Part shown: positions 35,312 through 44,054 of the stretch, piece by piece
Numbering within the stretch: position 1 is the stretch's first letter
How the letters are laid out: each line of letters opens with the position of its first letter
NCBI RefSeq assembly: GCF_043226085.1
Contig: NZ_CP171225.1
Location: 2,046,001-2,110,000 of the forward strand
Direction of reading: 5' to 3'
DNA from: Amaricoccus sp003258405
GTDB taxonomy: Bacteria > Pseudomonadota > Alphaproteobacteria > Rhodobacterales > Rhodobacteraceae
DNA length: 64,000 nt
The notes under the pieces: model-generated
Seen by the model: the letters and a program-made list of their open reading frames with translations, nothing else
Databases searched by the model: none
Told to the model about the DNA's origin: nothing
Made by a program: the position numbers and the translations under genes

Positions 35312-37117
35312 ATGTACCGCCATGGCAGCAGTTCAGCCCACCCGGGAGACGTCAACATCCTGAAACAGGCCGTCCATCAGACGCGGGGCGCATTTGGAAC
35401 CGTGGCGCTGTTCAGCCTGTGCATGAATTTGCTGGTGCTCGCCGGTCCGATCTACATGCTGCAGATCTACGACAGGGTTCTCGGCAGCTACAAGGTCGAG
35501 ACCCTGATCCTTCTGACGGTGATGCTCGCGGCGGCCTTCGGGGCCTGGGCCGCGCTCGACGGCCTGCGCACAGGGATCACGGTGCGGCTCGGCGCCTGGC
35601 TCACCCGCAATGTCGGGCCGCACTATCTCGAATACGGCGTACGCGCGCGTCTGGAAGGCAAGCAGGTCGGTGCGCGCGCCTTCAATGACCTCGAGAAGGT
35701 CCAGTCCTTCATCGCGACGCAGGGCATGAACGCGCTGTTCGACGCGCCCTGGACCCCGATCTTCATCATCATCATCTGGGCGCTGCACCCCTGGCTCGGG
35801 ATCTTCGCGCTCTGCTCGGCGCTTCTGCTGCTCTCGCTCAGCATCATCAATGCCATGTTGACGCGCGCGCCACTCCAGCGCGCCGAAGAACTGCAGAGCC
35901 GCACCTACACCACGGCCTCCGCCACGATCCGCAACGCCGAACCGGTCTCGGCGATGGGAATGCTGCCCGCGCTCAAGAACCGCTGGCAGGCCCTCAATGG
36001 TGAAGCCGAGGTCGAGCTCCTCCGGATGAACCAGCGCGGCGGCGTGCTTGGCACCGCGGTGAAGTTCTGCCGCTCCTTTCTGCAGAGCGCCATCCTCGGC
36101 CTCGGCGCCTATCTGGTGATCCGTGGCGAGATGACCGCGGGCATGATGATCGCGGGTTCGATCATGCTCGGCCGCGCACTTGCGCCGGTCGATCAGGCGA
36201 TCGGGACCTGGAAGAGCTTCGACAGCGCGCGCAACGCGTATCGCCGCCTCTCCGAGCATGCCGATGCCTTCCCGCCCCTGCCGCGCCGCGTCACCATGCC
36301 GAAGCCGAAGGGAGGCCTTGAGATCGAGCACCTGATGGTCGTTGTCGGCGATCGGCTCGTCCTCGACGACGTCTCCTTCGACGTCGGCGCCGGGGAAGCG
36401 ATCGCGGTCATCGGCCCCTCTGCCGCAGGCAAATCCACGCTCTGCAAGGCGATCGTCGGCATTGCGGCGAAGGAAGAGGGCACGATCCGTCTCGATGGTG
36501 TCGACATGAGCCTCTGGAACCCCGAGGAGCTCGGCCCGAACATCGGCTTCTTGCCGCAGGACGGCGGCCTCTTCGAGGGCACGGTGCGGGAGAATATCTC
36601 GCGCATGCAGGATTCCGCCGATGAGCTGGTGGTGGAAGCCGCGCAGCTCGCCCATGCTCACGAGATGATCGCCAAGCTGCCGAATGGTTACGAGACCGCG
36701 CTTGGCGAGGGCGGCATCGGCCTGTCCGGCGGCCAGCGGCAGCGGCTGGGCCTGGCGCGTGCCGTGTTCGGGACACCACCGCTCATCGTGCTCGACGAAC
36801 CGAACGCCAATCTCGATCAGGCCGGTGAGGCAGCCCTCGCCGAATCCATCCTCGAGCTGAAGAAGCGCGGCTGCACGCTGCTCATCGTCGGCCACCGGCC
36901 CTCGACCATCGCACAGGCGGACAAGATCCTGCTCCTGAGTGACGGCGAGGTCCAGGCGTTCGGACCGCGCAACGAGGTCCTCGAACACATGCGCGAGGCG
37001 GCCCGCATCAACGCATCGCCGGACCAGGACGATGCGCCGAAGGAAGGCCAGAAGGAGGCCACGGGCGACGCTTCCGGCAAGCCGTCCCACCTGCGCGCTT
37101 CTGAATCGACACGCTGA
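35312..37117 (+). CDS. Type I secretion ABC transporter, permease/ATPase (PrtD-like)
   Basis: This 601-residue inner-membrane exporter has a six-helix membrane domain beginning TVALFSLCMNLLVLAGPIYMLQIYDRVL, a PrtD-family hallmark. It has no N-terminal peptidase or C39-like domain. The ATPase domain has Walker A GPSAAGKST near residue 370, signature LSGGQRQRLGLARA near 470 and Walker B PLIVLDEPNANLD. It should export unfolded proteins with C-terminal signals, together with the adaptor downstream and a TolC-like channel not in this window. GGAG precedes the ATG. Confidence 0.94.
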   Translation: MYRHGSSSAHPGDVNILKQAVHQTRGAFGTVALFSLCMNLLVLAGPIYMLQIYDRVLGSYKVETLILLTVMLAAAFGAWAALDGLRTGITVRLGAWLTRNVGPHYLEYGVRARLEGKQVGARAFNDLEKVQSFIATQGMNALFDAPWTPIFIIIIWALHPWLGIFALCSALLLLSLSIINAMLTRAPLQRAEELQSRTYTTASATIRNAEPVSAMGMLPALKNRWQALNGEAEVELLRMNQRGGVLGTAVKFCRSFLQSAILGLGAYLVIRGEMTAGMMIAGSIMLGRALAPVDQAIGTWKSFDSARNAYRRLSEHADAFPPLPRRVTMPKPKGGLEIEHLMVVVGDRLVLDDVSFDVGAGEAIAVIGPSAAGKSTLCKAIVGIAAKEEGTIRLDGVDMSLWNPEELGPNIGFLPQDGGLFEGTVRENISRMQDSADELVVEAAQLAHAHEMIAKLPNGYETALGEGGIGLSGGQRQRLGLARAVFGTPPLIVLDEPNANLDQAGEAALAESILELKKRGCTLLIVGHRPSTIAQADKILLLSDGEVQAFGPRNEVLEHMREAARINASPDQDDAPKEGQKEATGDASGKPSHLRASESTR

Positions 37118-37138
37118 CCGCTGAAAGGGTTGGGGACC

Positions 37139-38476
37139 ATGACCTACGCGAACTATTCGTCCCGCATGCTGCCCGGCATCTCCGCCGTCGGGGGTTCGCC
37201 GCGGGAGGCGGTCCGCGGACCGCGGCAGTGGGGCCTTCTCGTCATCCTGCTGTTTCTGGCCGTCTTCGGCGGCTGGGGGGGCTTCGCGCCCCTGGCGGGC
37301 GGCACCGTCGCGCAGGGCACGATCGCGCCCTTCGGCAGTGTCCGGACGGTACAGCATCTCGAAGGTGGCATCGTGAAGCGCATCCTCGTGCACGACGGCG
37401 ATGCGGTCGAGGTGGGCGCACCCCTAATCGAGATGCAGGAAACCGTGCCAGAGTCCGAGGTCGCTACGCTCACGGATCGCCTCCGCGCGCGCAGTGCCGA
37501 GGCGGCGCGCGTGGAGGCCGAAGTTCTGGGCCTGAGCACCATCACCTTTCCCGCCGCCCTCCTGGACGATCCGGATGGCGCCGAGGTCATTGCGGCCGAA
37601 ACCCGCATCATGACGGCCCGCAACGACATGATCACGGCCCGCAAGCATATGCTGCAGCAGCAGATGCAGCAACTCGAGCAGCAGATCGCCGGCTACACCG
37701 CCCAGATCGAGAGCAGCGACGCGCAGCTCGACCTCATCCTGCAGGAGATTGCCGACAAGCAGGTGCTGCTCGACCAGGGGCTCTCGCTCAAGGTGGAAAT
37801 GCTGCGCCTCCGGCGTGAAGTGGCACAGATTCGCGGCTACCGTGGCGAGTATACCGCCTCGATCGCCGCCGCCCGCCAGCGCATCGGCGAAGCGGAAGTG
37901 GAGCTGATGGCAGTCGACGCCGAACGGATCGAAGCAGCCTCACAACGCGCCGGCCAGATCCGCGGCGAGCTTGCGGAAATCGAGCAGATGCTGGACGCCC
38001 GGCGGGACGTCCTCGCACGCACCGTGCTCACCGCACCGGTCGCCGGTGTTGTGAACAACCTGCGAATCAGAACAGAGGGCGGTGTCATCGGCTCGGGCCA
38101 GGCGGTTCTCGACATCGTGCCGACCCAGGAGAAGCTGATCGTCGAGGCTTCGGTCTCTCCGATGGACATTGATCTCGTCAAGAGCGGCATGGAAGCGCAT
38201 GTGCAGTTCTCCGCTCTCTCACGCAGGGTTGTGCCGAAGGTCGTCGGCATTGTGAAAGAGGTTTCCGCCGATACACGGGTCGATCCCGGGAGTCGCGCGC
38301 CGCACTACATTGCGCGCATCGAGGTGGCCCAGAGCGAGATCGAAAAGGCGGGCGCCACGAACATCCAGGTCGGCATGCCGGCAAGCGTGCTGATTGTCGC
38401 GCGCGAACGCACATTGCTTCAGTACATCACCCAGCCCTTCACCGAAGCACTCTGGCGCGCAGGCCGCGAGATCTGA
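37139..38476 (+). CDS. Type I secretion membrane-fusion adaptor (HlyD/PrtE-like)
   Basis: This 445-residue adaptor has one membrane span near residues 32-50 (WGLLVILLFLAVFGGWGGFAPLAGG), a lipoyl/barrel half-motif VQHLEGGIVKRILVHDGDAVEVGAPLIEM, a long coiled coil (about residues 150-290) and the second half-motif RTVLTAPVAGVVNNLRIRTEGGVI. The ending VGMPASVLIVARERTLLQYITQPF is typical of PrtE. The ATG at 37139 is preferred over a TTG at 37130. It begins 21 bp after the exporter gene and is closed by a strong terminator. Confidence 0.94.
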   Translation: MTYANYSSRMLPGISAVGGSPREAVRGPRQWGLLVILLFLAVFGGWGGFAPLAGGTVAQGTIAPFGSVRTVQHLEGGIVKRILVHDGDAVEVGAPLIEMQETVPESEVATLTDRLRARSAEAARVEAEVLGLSTITFPAALLDDPDGAEVIAAETRIMTARNDMITARKHMLQQQMQQLEQQIAGYTAQIESSDAQLDLILQEIADKQVLLDQGLSLKVEMLRLRREVAQIRGYRGEYTASIAAARQRIGEAEVELMAVDAERIEAASQRAGQIRGELAEIEQMLDARRDVLARTVLTAPVAGVVNNLRIRTEGGVIGSGQAVLDIVPTQEKLIVEASVSPMDIDLVKSGMEAHVQFSALSRRVVPKVVGIVKEVSADTRVDPGSRAPHYIARIEVAQSEIEKAGATNIQVGMPASVLIVARERTLLQYITQPFTEALWRAGREI

Positions 38477-38501
38477 CCCCGAAGGTTTCGCGGCTTTCTG
38501 G

Positions 38502-38534
38502 GAGCCAGGCGATGTATATCGCCTGGCTCTTTTG
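38502..38534 (+). terminator. Rho-independent terminator of the secretion operon
   Basis: A 12-bp perfect stem (GAGCCAGGCGAT / ATCGCCTGGCTC) with loop GTAT is followed by TTTTGC. Confidence 0.92.
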
Positions 38535-39070
38535 CTGTCGGGTGGAGCCCACGGCCACCGGCGCCAAGGCAACGGAACGGCCGCGAGCGATGGAGATTGT
38601 CATCGGCTCTATCGGTCCGGACTTGAGCCCCCTTTGCAGCCGAGGGCGTCGAGTCGGATGGCTTCGATGTTCATGCGTCGCCAGAAGGAAACCGCTCCGG
38701 ACGGCGTTGATGCGCCCTGCATCCGGAGGTCCGGCACACGCGGCAAAGCCAACTGAATCGCTTGGTTTGCAACCTATTCGCAATACGTGCAATCGGACCG
38801 GACGCTTCAGTCATCCAGCTCCGTATGGCATTCAAGTCGATAACAGAATCAAACAAGAACACACGCATAAAGAGAAGAATTTCCTCCCGCGCAAAAATAC
38901 AGCTCAGAGCCAGTTCCGTGAGACAAGCGGTGTTCGAAATGTTATTCTTTTGTTACGGGCGATTACTGATGTTTCCCGTGCAAACGTTTGAAAATAAAAA
39001 TTGTTGCATCAAGAACAAGCGCCAGAGGGCGCTGGTGATTGCTCCAGTTTTTTGGGGGAGTGGGGGAGCT
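38535..39070. other. Long region upstream of a LuxR-type gene
   Basis: No gene is supported here; an open frame from 38762 is just the upstream extension of the regulator frame. From about 38,820 the sequence becomes AT-rich (for example GAAAATAAAAATTG near 38989), which suggests an extended regulatory region or long leader. Confidence 0.4.
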
Positions 39071-39946
39071 ATGACGGACCAGACAGCCCATACAGGGGGA
39101 AATCGCGTACTGGTTTTGGATGACATGCCGTTCAAGCGGACGGTCATCACCGAGTTTCTGAAGAGTTGGGCCGAAGATGCAGGCCTTGAGCTTATCCCAA
39201 GCAGTGTCGAGGAGGCCCTGAGCCAAAGCCGGCTGACCGGTTTCAGGATGGTCATTCTCAGCATCGGTGGCGCAAGCTTGGCGGATCCGAACGTCGTGGC
39301 AGCGTATCGGATCCTGTCGATGATCGAGCCGTCCGGCCGGATCGTCATACTGGGCGATTGTCCGGATGCCGAGAACATCGAACGCGCCATCGATCTCGGG
39401 ATCGCCGGCTATATCGCGACCAGTATTGACGCCGATGTCGCTGTTGCGGCGCTGAACTTCATTCTGGCAGGTGGTGGTTATTTCCCGCCGGAGGCCCTGC
39501 GCAACGTAGCGACCCAGCCGCAAGGAACTCCGCCAAAGGGCCCATCCCAGTTGCCTGCGCCGACCCTGGTGGAAGCGGACCGCCCCAAGGCATTGACGGA
39601 CGAGAAGTCGAGGGACAGCAAGGAGCTGCCGCGCAACCAGATCAACCGGAAGTGCCCACAACAGCTCAATCCTCCCTGCAACAACGACCTGACTGCGCGC
39701 CAGCAGGAGGTGCTGGACTGTCTCACGCGGGCGCGCTCGAACAAGGAGATCGCGCGCGAACTCGAAATGTCGGAAGCGACGGTAAAGGTCCATGTCCGTC
39801 AGGTCATGAAGAAGCTTGGCGCGCTCAACCGAACGCATGCGGCGATCCTTGCCACCCAGGGCGCCTCGACGGAAGAGACCGTCGAGCCCAAGATCGCGCC
39901 GTTCGCACTCTACAAATCCAACCTGCACCACGCCTTGGCCAGGTAG
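39071..39946 (+). CDS. LuxR-type regulator with pseudo-receiver domain
   Basis: The ATG at 39071, preceded by GGGGAG, gives 291 residues. Residues 12-135 resemble a CheY-like receiver (VLVLDDMPFKRTVITEFL and IERAIDLGIAGYIATSID), but the position after strand three reads MVILSIGG instead of carrying the phospho-accepting Asp. A proline-rich linker follows, then a C-terminal LuxR helix-turn-helix (LTARQQEVLDCLTRARSNKEIARELEMSEATVKVHVRQVMKKL). Its nearness to the secretion locus suggests a regulator of that locus or of surface structures; this is inference. Confidence 0.85.
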   Translation: MTDQTAHTGGNRVLVLDDMPFKRTVITEFLKSWAEDAGLELIPSSVEEALSQSRLTGFRMVILSIGGASLADPNVVAAYRILSMIEPSGRIVILGDCPDAENIERAIDLGIAGYIATSIDADVAVAALNFILAGGGYFPPEALRNVATQPQGTPPKGPSQLPAPTLVEADRPKALTDEKSRDSKELPRNQINRKCPQQLNPPCNNDLTARQQEVLDCLTRARSNKEIARELEMSEATVKVHVRQVMKKLGALNRTHAAILATQGASTEETVEPKIAPFALYKSNLHHALAR

Positions 39947-40304
39947 CGAGGATATACGGATCAGCCCATCACTCAGCGATCGCCATCCATTGCCGCAACG
40001 CATGTCACCAGGACCGATAAGCTGATCGGAGCCTGCTGCGGGCTATGCCATGGGAAGCGGCCTTCAATCGTCAAGGCATGAAACTGCGCGCCCTTGGCCC
40101 GCCTCCAGGTGGCGAAATCAGCCGCAGACGATACCGGCCCGCATAGGCGCGACAGGGGTTTGATCCCAGCCTCCGACAGCATGATCATGCATTGGACAGG
40201 TAGGAGGTCTTGCGAAAGGAACCGCCTTCTTCGGGGGGTTCATCGCGCCTGCCGATCCGTTAGACTAGAGTGGATGGTGTGGAGTGGCTTGGAGAGGCGG
40301 AGCG
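39947..40304. other. Gap with one doubtful minus-strand ORF
   Basis: Within 358 bp the only candidate is a 71-codon minus-strand frame (39973-40188, MIMLSEAGIKPLSRLCGPVS at its start). It looks protein-like but has no recognised family and may be a remnant. Nothing else is seen. Confidence 0.3.
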
Positions 40305-40766
40305 ATGGCACGGATGATTGAGCGAGAGGCCTACTCCTACCGGACGGACCCTGCCGTGCCGCCATTCGATGACACCAGGCCGATTGTCTTCATGGATGGC
40401 GAGTGCCTGCTTTGCACACAAGGCGCACGGCTCATCAGCCGGTTCGACCGGCGGGGAGAGTTCCGCATTGCCTCGACCCACAGCCCCCTCGGCACGGCGA
40501 TGCTCGCCCATTACGGGATGGAGGTGGATGATCCTGAAAGCTGGCTGTTTCTCGAGGAGGGCCGGGCCTGCGGTTCGCTGCAGGCGGTCACCGGAATCGG
40601 ACGGCGGCTCGGAGGCCCGGCGCGGATGCTGGGCGTGTTCCGGTTCCTGCCCCGGTCGATGCAGGACTGGATCTACCGCCGGGTCGCACGCAACCGCCGC
40701 GCGTTCGGGCGAAGCGACATGTGCGCCCTGCCGGATCCGGCCCTGCAGACGCGGATCCTGCGTTGA
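40305..40766 (+). CDS. DCC-family thiol-disulfide oxidoreductase-like protein (DUF393)
   Basis: This 153-residue protein carries the family motif FMDGECLLCTQGARLISRFD near residue 24, with the Asp-Cys-Cys pattern that names the family, and ends with LPRSMQDWIYRRVARNRRAFGRSD. Members are thought to be thioredoxin-like but their reaction is not established. The ATG at 40305 has GGAG close upstream; the open frame begins at 40284. It is convergent with lexA, six bases apart. Confidence 0.88.
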   Translation: MARMIEREAYSYRTDPAVPPFDDTRPIVFMDGECLLCTQGARLISRFDRRGEFRIASTHSPLGTAMLAHYGMEVDDPESWLFLEEGRACGSLQAVTGIGRRLGGPARMLGVFRFLPRSMQDWIYRRVARNRRAFGRSDMCALPDPALQTRILR

Positions 40767-40772
40767 GGCGGC

Positions 40773-41465
40773 TCAGTAGCTGCGAATGAGACCGACGAGC
40801 TTGCCCTGCACCTTGACCTGGTGGTCCTGGTAGAGCCGGGTCTCGTAGGCGGGATTGGCCGCCTCCAGCGCGATGGTCGTGCCGCGGCGGCGGAAGGTCT
40901 TGAGCGTCGCCTCCTGCTCCTCCACGAGCGCGACGACGATATCGCCGTTGTCGGCGTTCGACTGCTCCTGGATCACCACGATGTCGCCGCTGTTGATGCC
41001 GGCGTCGATCATGGAATCGCCCTTGACCGTCAGCGCGTAGTGCCGCCCGCCGCTGCGCAGCATCGAGGCGGGCACTGCCACATTGTGCGAGGGCTCCTGA
41101 ATTGCTGTAATCGGCGTGCCGGCGGCGATACGGCCCATGACCGGCAATTCGACAGCAGAGATCTCTACCGGCCGCGCCGCGGCGGGGCGGTAATCGGGCC
41201 GGTCGCCGTCGATGATGGTGGGGCGGAAGGTCGCGGGGGCGTCCTCCATGCTGTCAGGGAGCTTGACGATCTCGATGGCACGCGCACGGTGCGCGAGGCG
41301 CCGGATGAAGCCCCGCTCCTCAAGCGCCGTGATCAACCGGTGGATGCCTGATTTCGATCGGAGATCGAGCGCATCCTTCATTTCGTCGAACGAAGGCGGC
41401 ACACCATCCTGTTGCAGCCGCTTGTGAATGAACTGAAGCAAATCGTATTGCTTGCGCGTCAGCAT
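40773..41465 (-). CDS. lexA: LexA repressor
   Basis: This 230-residue SOS repressor has an N-terminal winged helix-turn-helix (MLTRKQYDLLQFIHKRL, then SFDEMKDALDLRSKSGIHRL) and a C-terminal S24 self-cleaving domain. The cleavage site is Ala115-Gly116 (IAAGTP), with catalytic Ser151 (KGDSMIDAGI) and Lys189 (EATLKTF). RecA-stimulated autocleavage lifts repression after DNA damage. A LexA box 30 bp upstream shows autoregulation. dinB at the left edge is a likely target. Confidence 0.97.
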   Translation of the reverse strand: MLTRKQYDLLQFIHKRLQQDGVPPSFDEMKDALDLRSKSGIHRLITALEERGFIRRLAHRARAIEIVKLPDSMEDAPATFRPTIIDGDRPDYRPAAARPVEISAVELPVMGRIAAGTPITAIQEPSHNVAVPASMLRSGGRHYALTVKGDSMIDAGINSGDIVVIQEQSNADNGDIVVALVEEQEATLKTFRRRGTTIALEAANPAYETRLYQDHQVKVQGKLVGLIRSY

Positions 41466-41494
41466 GTCCCGATCCTTTGGCTCTCCCTCGAGCC

Positions 41495-41509
41495 GTTCTA
41501 CTAACGTTC
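41495..41509. promoter_or_regulatory. Alphaproteobacterial LexA box (GTTC-N7-GTTC)
   Basis: GTTCTACTAACGTTC, the direct-repeat SOS box of alphaproteobacteria, lies 30 bp upstream of the lexA start and is expected to give autorepression. Confidence 0.9.
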
Positions 41510-41554
41510 CTGTTTTGTGTCAAGAATCAAGAGAGTAGATCAATCTCAGGTTTA

Positions 41555-42745
41555 TCACATCCAGATGAATTCCACCACATCCCCGATTTCGCGGGCCGGA
41601 TCGTGGGGCGGACGGACAAGTAGCGCGTTGGCTTCGGCCAGCACGGAGAGCAGTGAGCTGTCCTGCCGGGTGAACGGGGTGCAGAGCCAGCCGTCCGGGC
41701 CCAGCACAACTTCCGCGCGCATGTAGTGTTCCCGCTCCCGGTTCGCGCCGACGGGTTCGGCAAGCCTTGCGGAGATGCGCGGCGCAAGGCCCGTGGGCAG
41801 GCCGAGCATGCAGTCGATGGCTGGCAGCAGGAAGATCTGAGCGCAGACCACAGCGGAGATCGGATTGCCCGGCAGGCCGACCAGCGGCGTGCCACGGAGC
41901 CGCCCCGCCATCAGCGGCTTTCCGGGCCGCATTGCCACCCTGTAGAAGCTGAGCTCCAGCCCCTCGGCGGCCGCTGTGCTCTGCACGAGGTCGTAATCGC
42001 CGACAGACGCGCCCCCGAGCGTCACGATCGCATCTGCACCCTCGGCGAGGCGAAAGGCCGCGGAGAGGCTTTCGGCGCTGTCGCGCGCGATGGGGAGAAT
42101 GCGAACGCAGGCGCCGCGCGCCTCGAAGGCCGCTTTCAACGCATACTGGTTCGAGGCGACGATCTGATCGGGACCCGGCGTCTCGCCCGGCATCACCAGC
42201 TCGTCGCCGGTCGCGATGATGGCAATCTCGGGGCGGCGAGCGACGCGCACCGTGCCGACGTTCATCGCGGCGCTCAGGGCGAGATCACGGCCAGTGAGGC
42301 GCCGCGGCGCGGAAATGCGCGCACCCTCGCGGAAATCGATCCCGGCAGGGCGGATGTTGCCGCCCTCCACGCCCGGTGCGTTGAGGATCACCTCGTCACC
42401 GTCGCGGGATGTGTCTTCCTGGATGACGACGCAATCGGCCTCGTCGGGCACCGGCGCTCCGGTGAATATCCGCACCGCCTCTCCCGGCCCCATGCGGCCC
42501 TCGCAGCGCCGACCGGCGATGGACTCGCCAATGACCCGCAGACGCGCGCCCTGCCCCGCACCGGCGCTCGCAACCGCATAGCCGTCCATGGCGGAGGAGC
42601 GGAAAGGCGGCTGGCTGCGGAGCGCGATGATCTCTGCGGCAAGCACCCGGCCGGCGGCCTCGGCCAGCGGCACATCCTCGGCGCCGAGCGGCGCGAAGAG
42701 GCCGATCAGCCGGGCGTGAGCCTCGGAAACGCCGATCATGCTCAT
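41555..42745 (-). CDS. moeA: Molybdopterin molybdenumtransferase
   Basis: This 396-residue enzyme inserts molybdate into adenylated molybdopterin. Landmarks are SQPPFRSSAMDGYAV, IFTGAPVPDEADCVV, IATGDELVMPGETPGPDQI, VTLGGASVGDYDLV (the catalytic GGxSxGxxD) and LVGLPGNPISAVV. It is at the end of the trpG-trpD-trpC-moaC-moeA run. It would supply cofactor for the xanthine dehydrogenase and other Mo enzymes. Confidence 0.96.
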   Translation of the reverse strand: MSMIGVSEAHARLIGLFAPLGAEDVPLAEAAGRVLAAEIIALRSQPPFRSSAMDGYAVASAGAGQGARLRVIGESIAGRRCEGRMGPGEAVRIFTGAPVPDEADCVVIQEDTSRDGDEVILNAPGVEGGNIRPAGIDFREGARISAPRRLTGRDLALSAAMNVGTVRVARRPEIAIIATGDELVMPGETPGPDQIVASNQYALKAAFEARGACVRILPIARDSAESLSAAFRLAEGADAIVTLGGASVGDYDLVQSTAAAEGLELSFYRVAMRPGKPLMAGRLRGTPLVGLPGNPISAVVCAQIFLLPAIDCMLGLPTGLAPRISARLAEPVGANREREHYMRAEVVLGPDGWLCTPFTRQDSSLLSVLAEANALLVRPPHDPAREIGDVVEFIWM

Positions 42746-42754
42746 GTGGACGTC

Positions 42755-43234
42755 CTATTCAGCTTCGTAGCGGCCCGACTTGCCGCCATCCTTGAAGGCG
42801 AGACGGATTTCACCGATCACCATGCCGCGGTCCGCCGCCTTCAGCATGTCGTAGATGGTGAGACCCGCGACGGAAACGGCGGTGAGCGCTTCCATCTCGA
42901 CGCCGGTCGGGCCGGTGGTGCGCACCGTCGCCTGGATCACGACCTTGCCCGCGGTGGTGTCCGGGGTGAACTCGAGCGAGACCTTGGAGAGCGCCAGCGG
43001 ATGACAGAGGGGAACGAGATCGGAGGTTCTCTTCGCCGCCATGATGCCCGCAATCCGCGCCACGCCGAGGACATCGCCCTTCGCCGCCGTGCCGGCCATG
43101 ACCAGCGCGAGCGTTTCGGGCGACATGGTGACCGAGCCGCGCGCGACCGCGGTGCGGGCGGTCGCGGGCTTGGCCGAGACATCGACCATGTGGGCAGCGC
43201 CTGTCTCGTCGAAATGGGTCAGCGGGCCGGACAT
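42755..43234 (-). CDS. moaC: Cyclic pyranopterin monophosphate synthase
   Basis: This 159-residue enzyme, with MoaA, converts GTP to cyclic pyranopterin monophosphate in molybdenum cofactor synthesis. Typical segments are MVDVSAKPATARTAVARG, KGDVLGVARIAGIMAAKRTSDLVPLCHPL and GVEMEALTAVSVAGLTIYDMLK. The ATG at 43234 starts MSGPLTHFDETG and lies ten bases after the trpC stop; the longer open frame runs into trpC and is not supported. Confidence 0.96.
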   Translation of the reverse strand: MSGPLTHFDETGAAHMVDVSAKPATARTAVARGSVTMSPETLALVMAGTAAKGDVLGVARIAGIMAAKRTSDLVPLCHPLALSKVSLEFTPDTTAGKVVIQATVRTTGPTGVEMEALTAVSVAGLTIYDMLKAADRGMVIGEIRLAFKDGGKSGRYEAE

Positions 43235-43244
43235 GAGCGCCCCG

Positions 43245-44054
43245 TCACTCTGCTTCCGGCCGCCAAGGGCCGCGCAGGAGCTCGCGGGTCGCGGCCTCGA
43301 CATCAGCCTCTCGCATCAGGGTCTCGCCGATCAGGAAACAGCGCACGCCATAACGCGCGATGCGGGCGAGGTCGAGGCGGTCGGTAAAGCCCGATTCCGA
43401 GATGGTGATCCGGTCGACCGGCACACCGCGAGCGAGCGATTTCGTGGTATCGAGATCGGTCACGAAGGTGTTGAGGTCGCGGTTGTTGATCCCGACAAGC
43501 TCGGACTTGAGATGGCAGGCGCGGTCGAGCTCCTCGCGGGTATGGACCTCGAGCAGCGCCGCCATGCCATAGGCCTGCGCGGTCTCCTCGAGCTCGGCCG
43601 CCTGGGCGTCGGAGACGCTTGCGAGGATGATGAGGATGCAGTCGGCCCCGAGCGCGCGGCTCTCGACGACCTGCCAGGGATCGTAGATGAAATCCTTACG
43701 CAGCACGGGAAGCGAGACAGCGTTGCGCGCCGCGGCGAGATAGCCGTCCTCGCCCTGAAAGCTCGGCGTGTCGGTGAGGACCGAGAGGCAGGTGGCGCCG
43801 CCCGCCTCATAGGCCGCAGCAAGCGCCGCCGGGTCGAAATCCGCGCGGATGAGCCCCTTGGATGGACTCGCCTTCTTCACCTCGGCGATGAGGCCGTAGC
43901 CACCGGTGGTGGCGGCATGGCGGAGCGCGCCCGCAAAGTCGCGCACCGGGCCCGCGGCCCGCGCGGCGCCCTCGATTTCCGACAGCGGCCGGGCCGCCTT
44001 GCGCTCGGCGACATCCGCCAGCTTGTAGGCCTTTATCTCGTCCAGAATGCTCAT
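43245..44054 (-). CDS. trpC: Indole-3-glycerol phosphate synthase
   Basis: This 269-residue (beta/alpha)8 enzyme of tryptophan synthesis has ILDEIKAYKLADVAERKA, the catalytic Lys region LIAEVKKASPSKGLIR, VLRKDFIYDPWQV, VGINNRDLNTF and SESGFT. Its ATG overlaps the trpD stop by four bases. Confidence 0.97.
   Translation of the reverse strand: MSILDEIKAYKLADVAERKAARPLSEIEGAARAAGPVRDFAGALRHAATTGGYGLIAEVKKASPSKGLIRADFDPAALAAAYEAGGATCLSVLTDTPSFQGEDGYLAAARNAVSLPVLRKDFIYDPWQVVESRALGADCILIILASVSDAQAAELEETAQAYGMAALLEVHTREELDRACHLKSELVGINNRDLNTFVTDLDTTKSLARGVPVDRITISESGFTDRLDLARIARYGVRCFLIGETLMREADVEAATRELLRGPWRPEAE

Noticed and set aside
35333..37393. Minus-strand 686-codon frame opposite the type I exporter gene
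   Set aside because: Antisense shadow; the plus-strand ATPase motifs are unambiguous.
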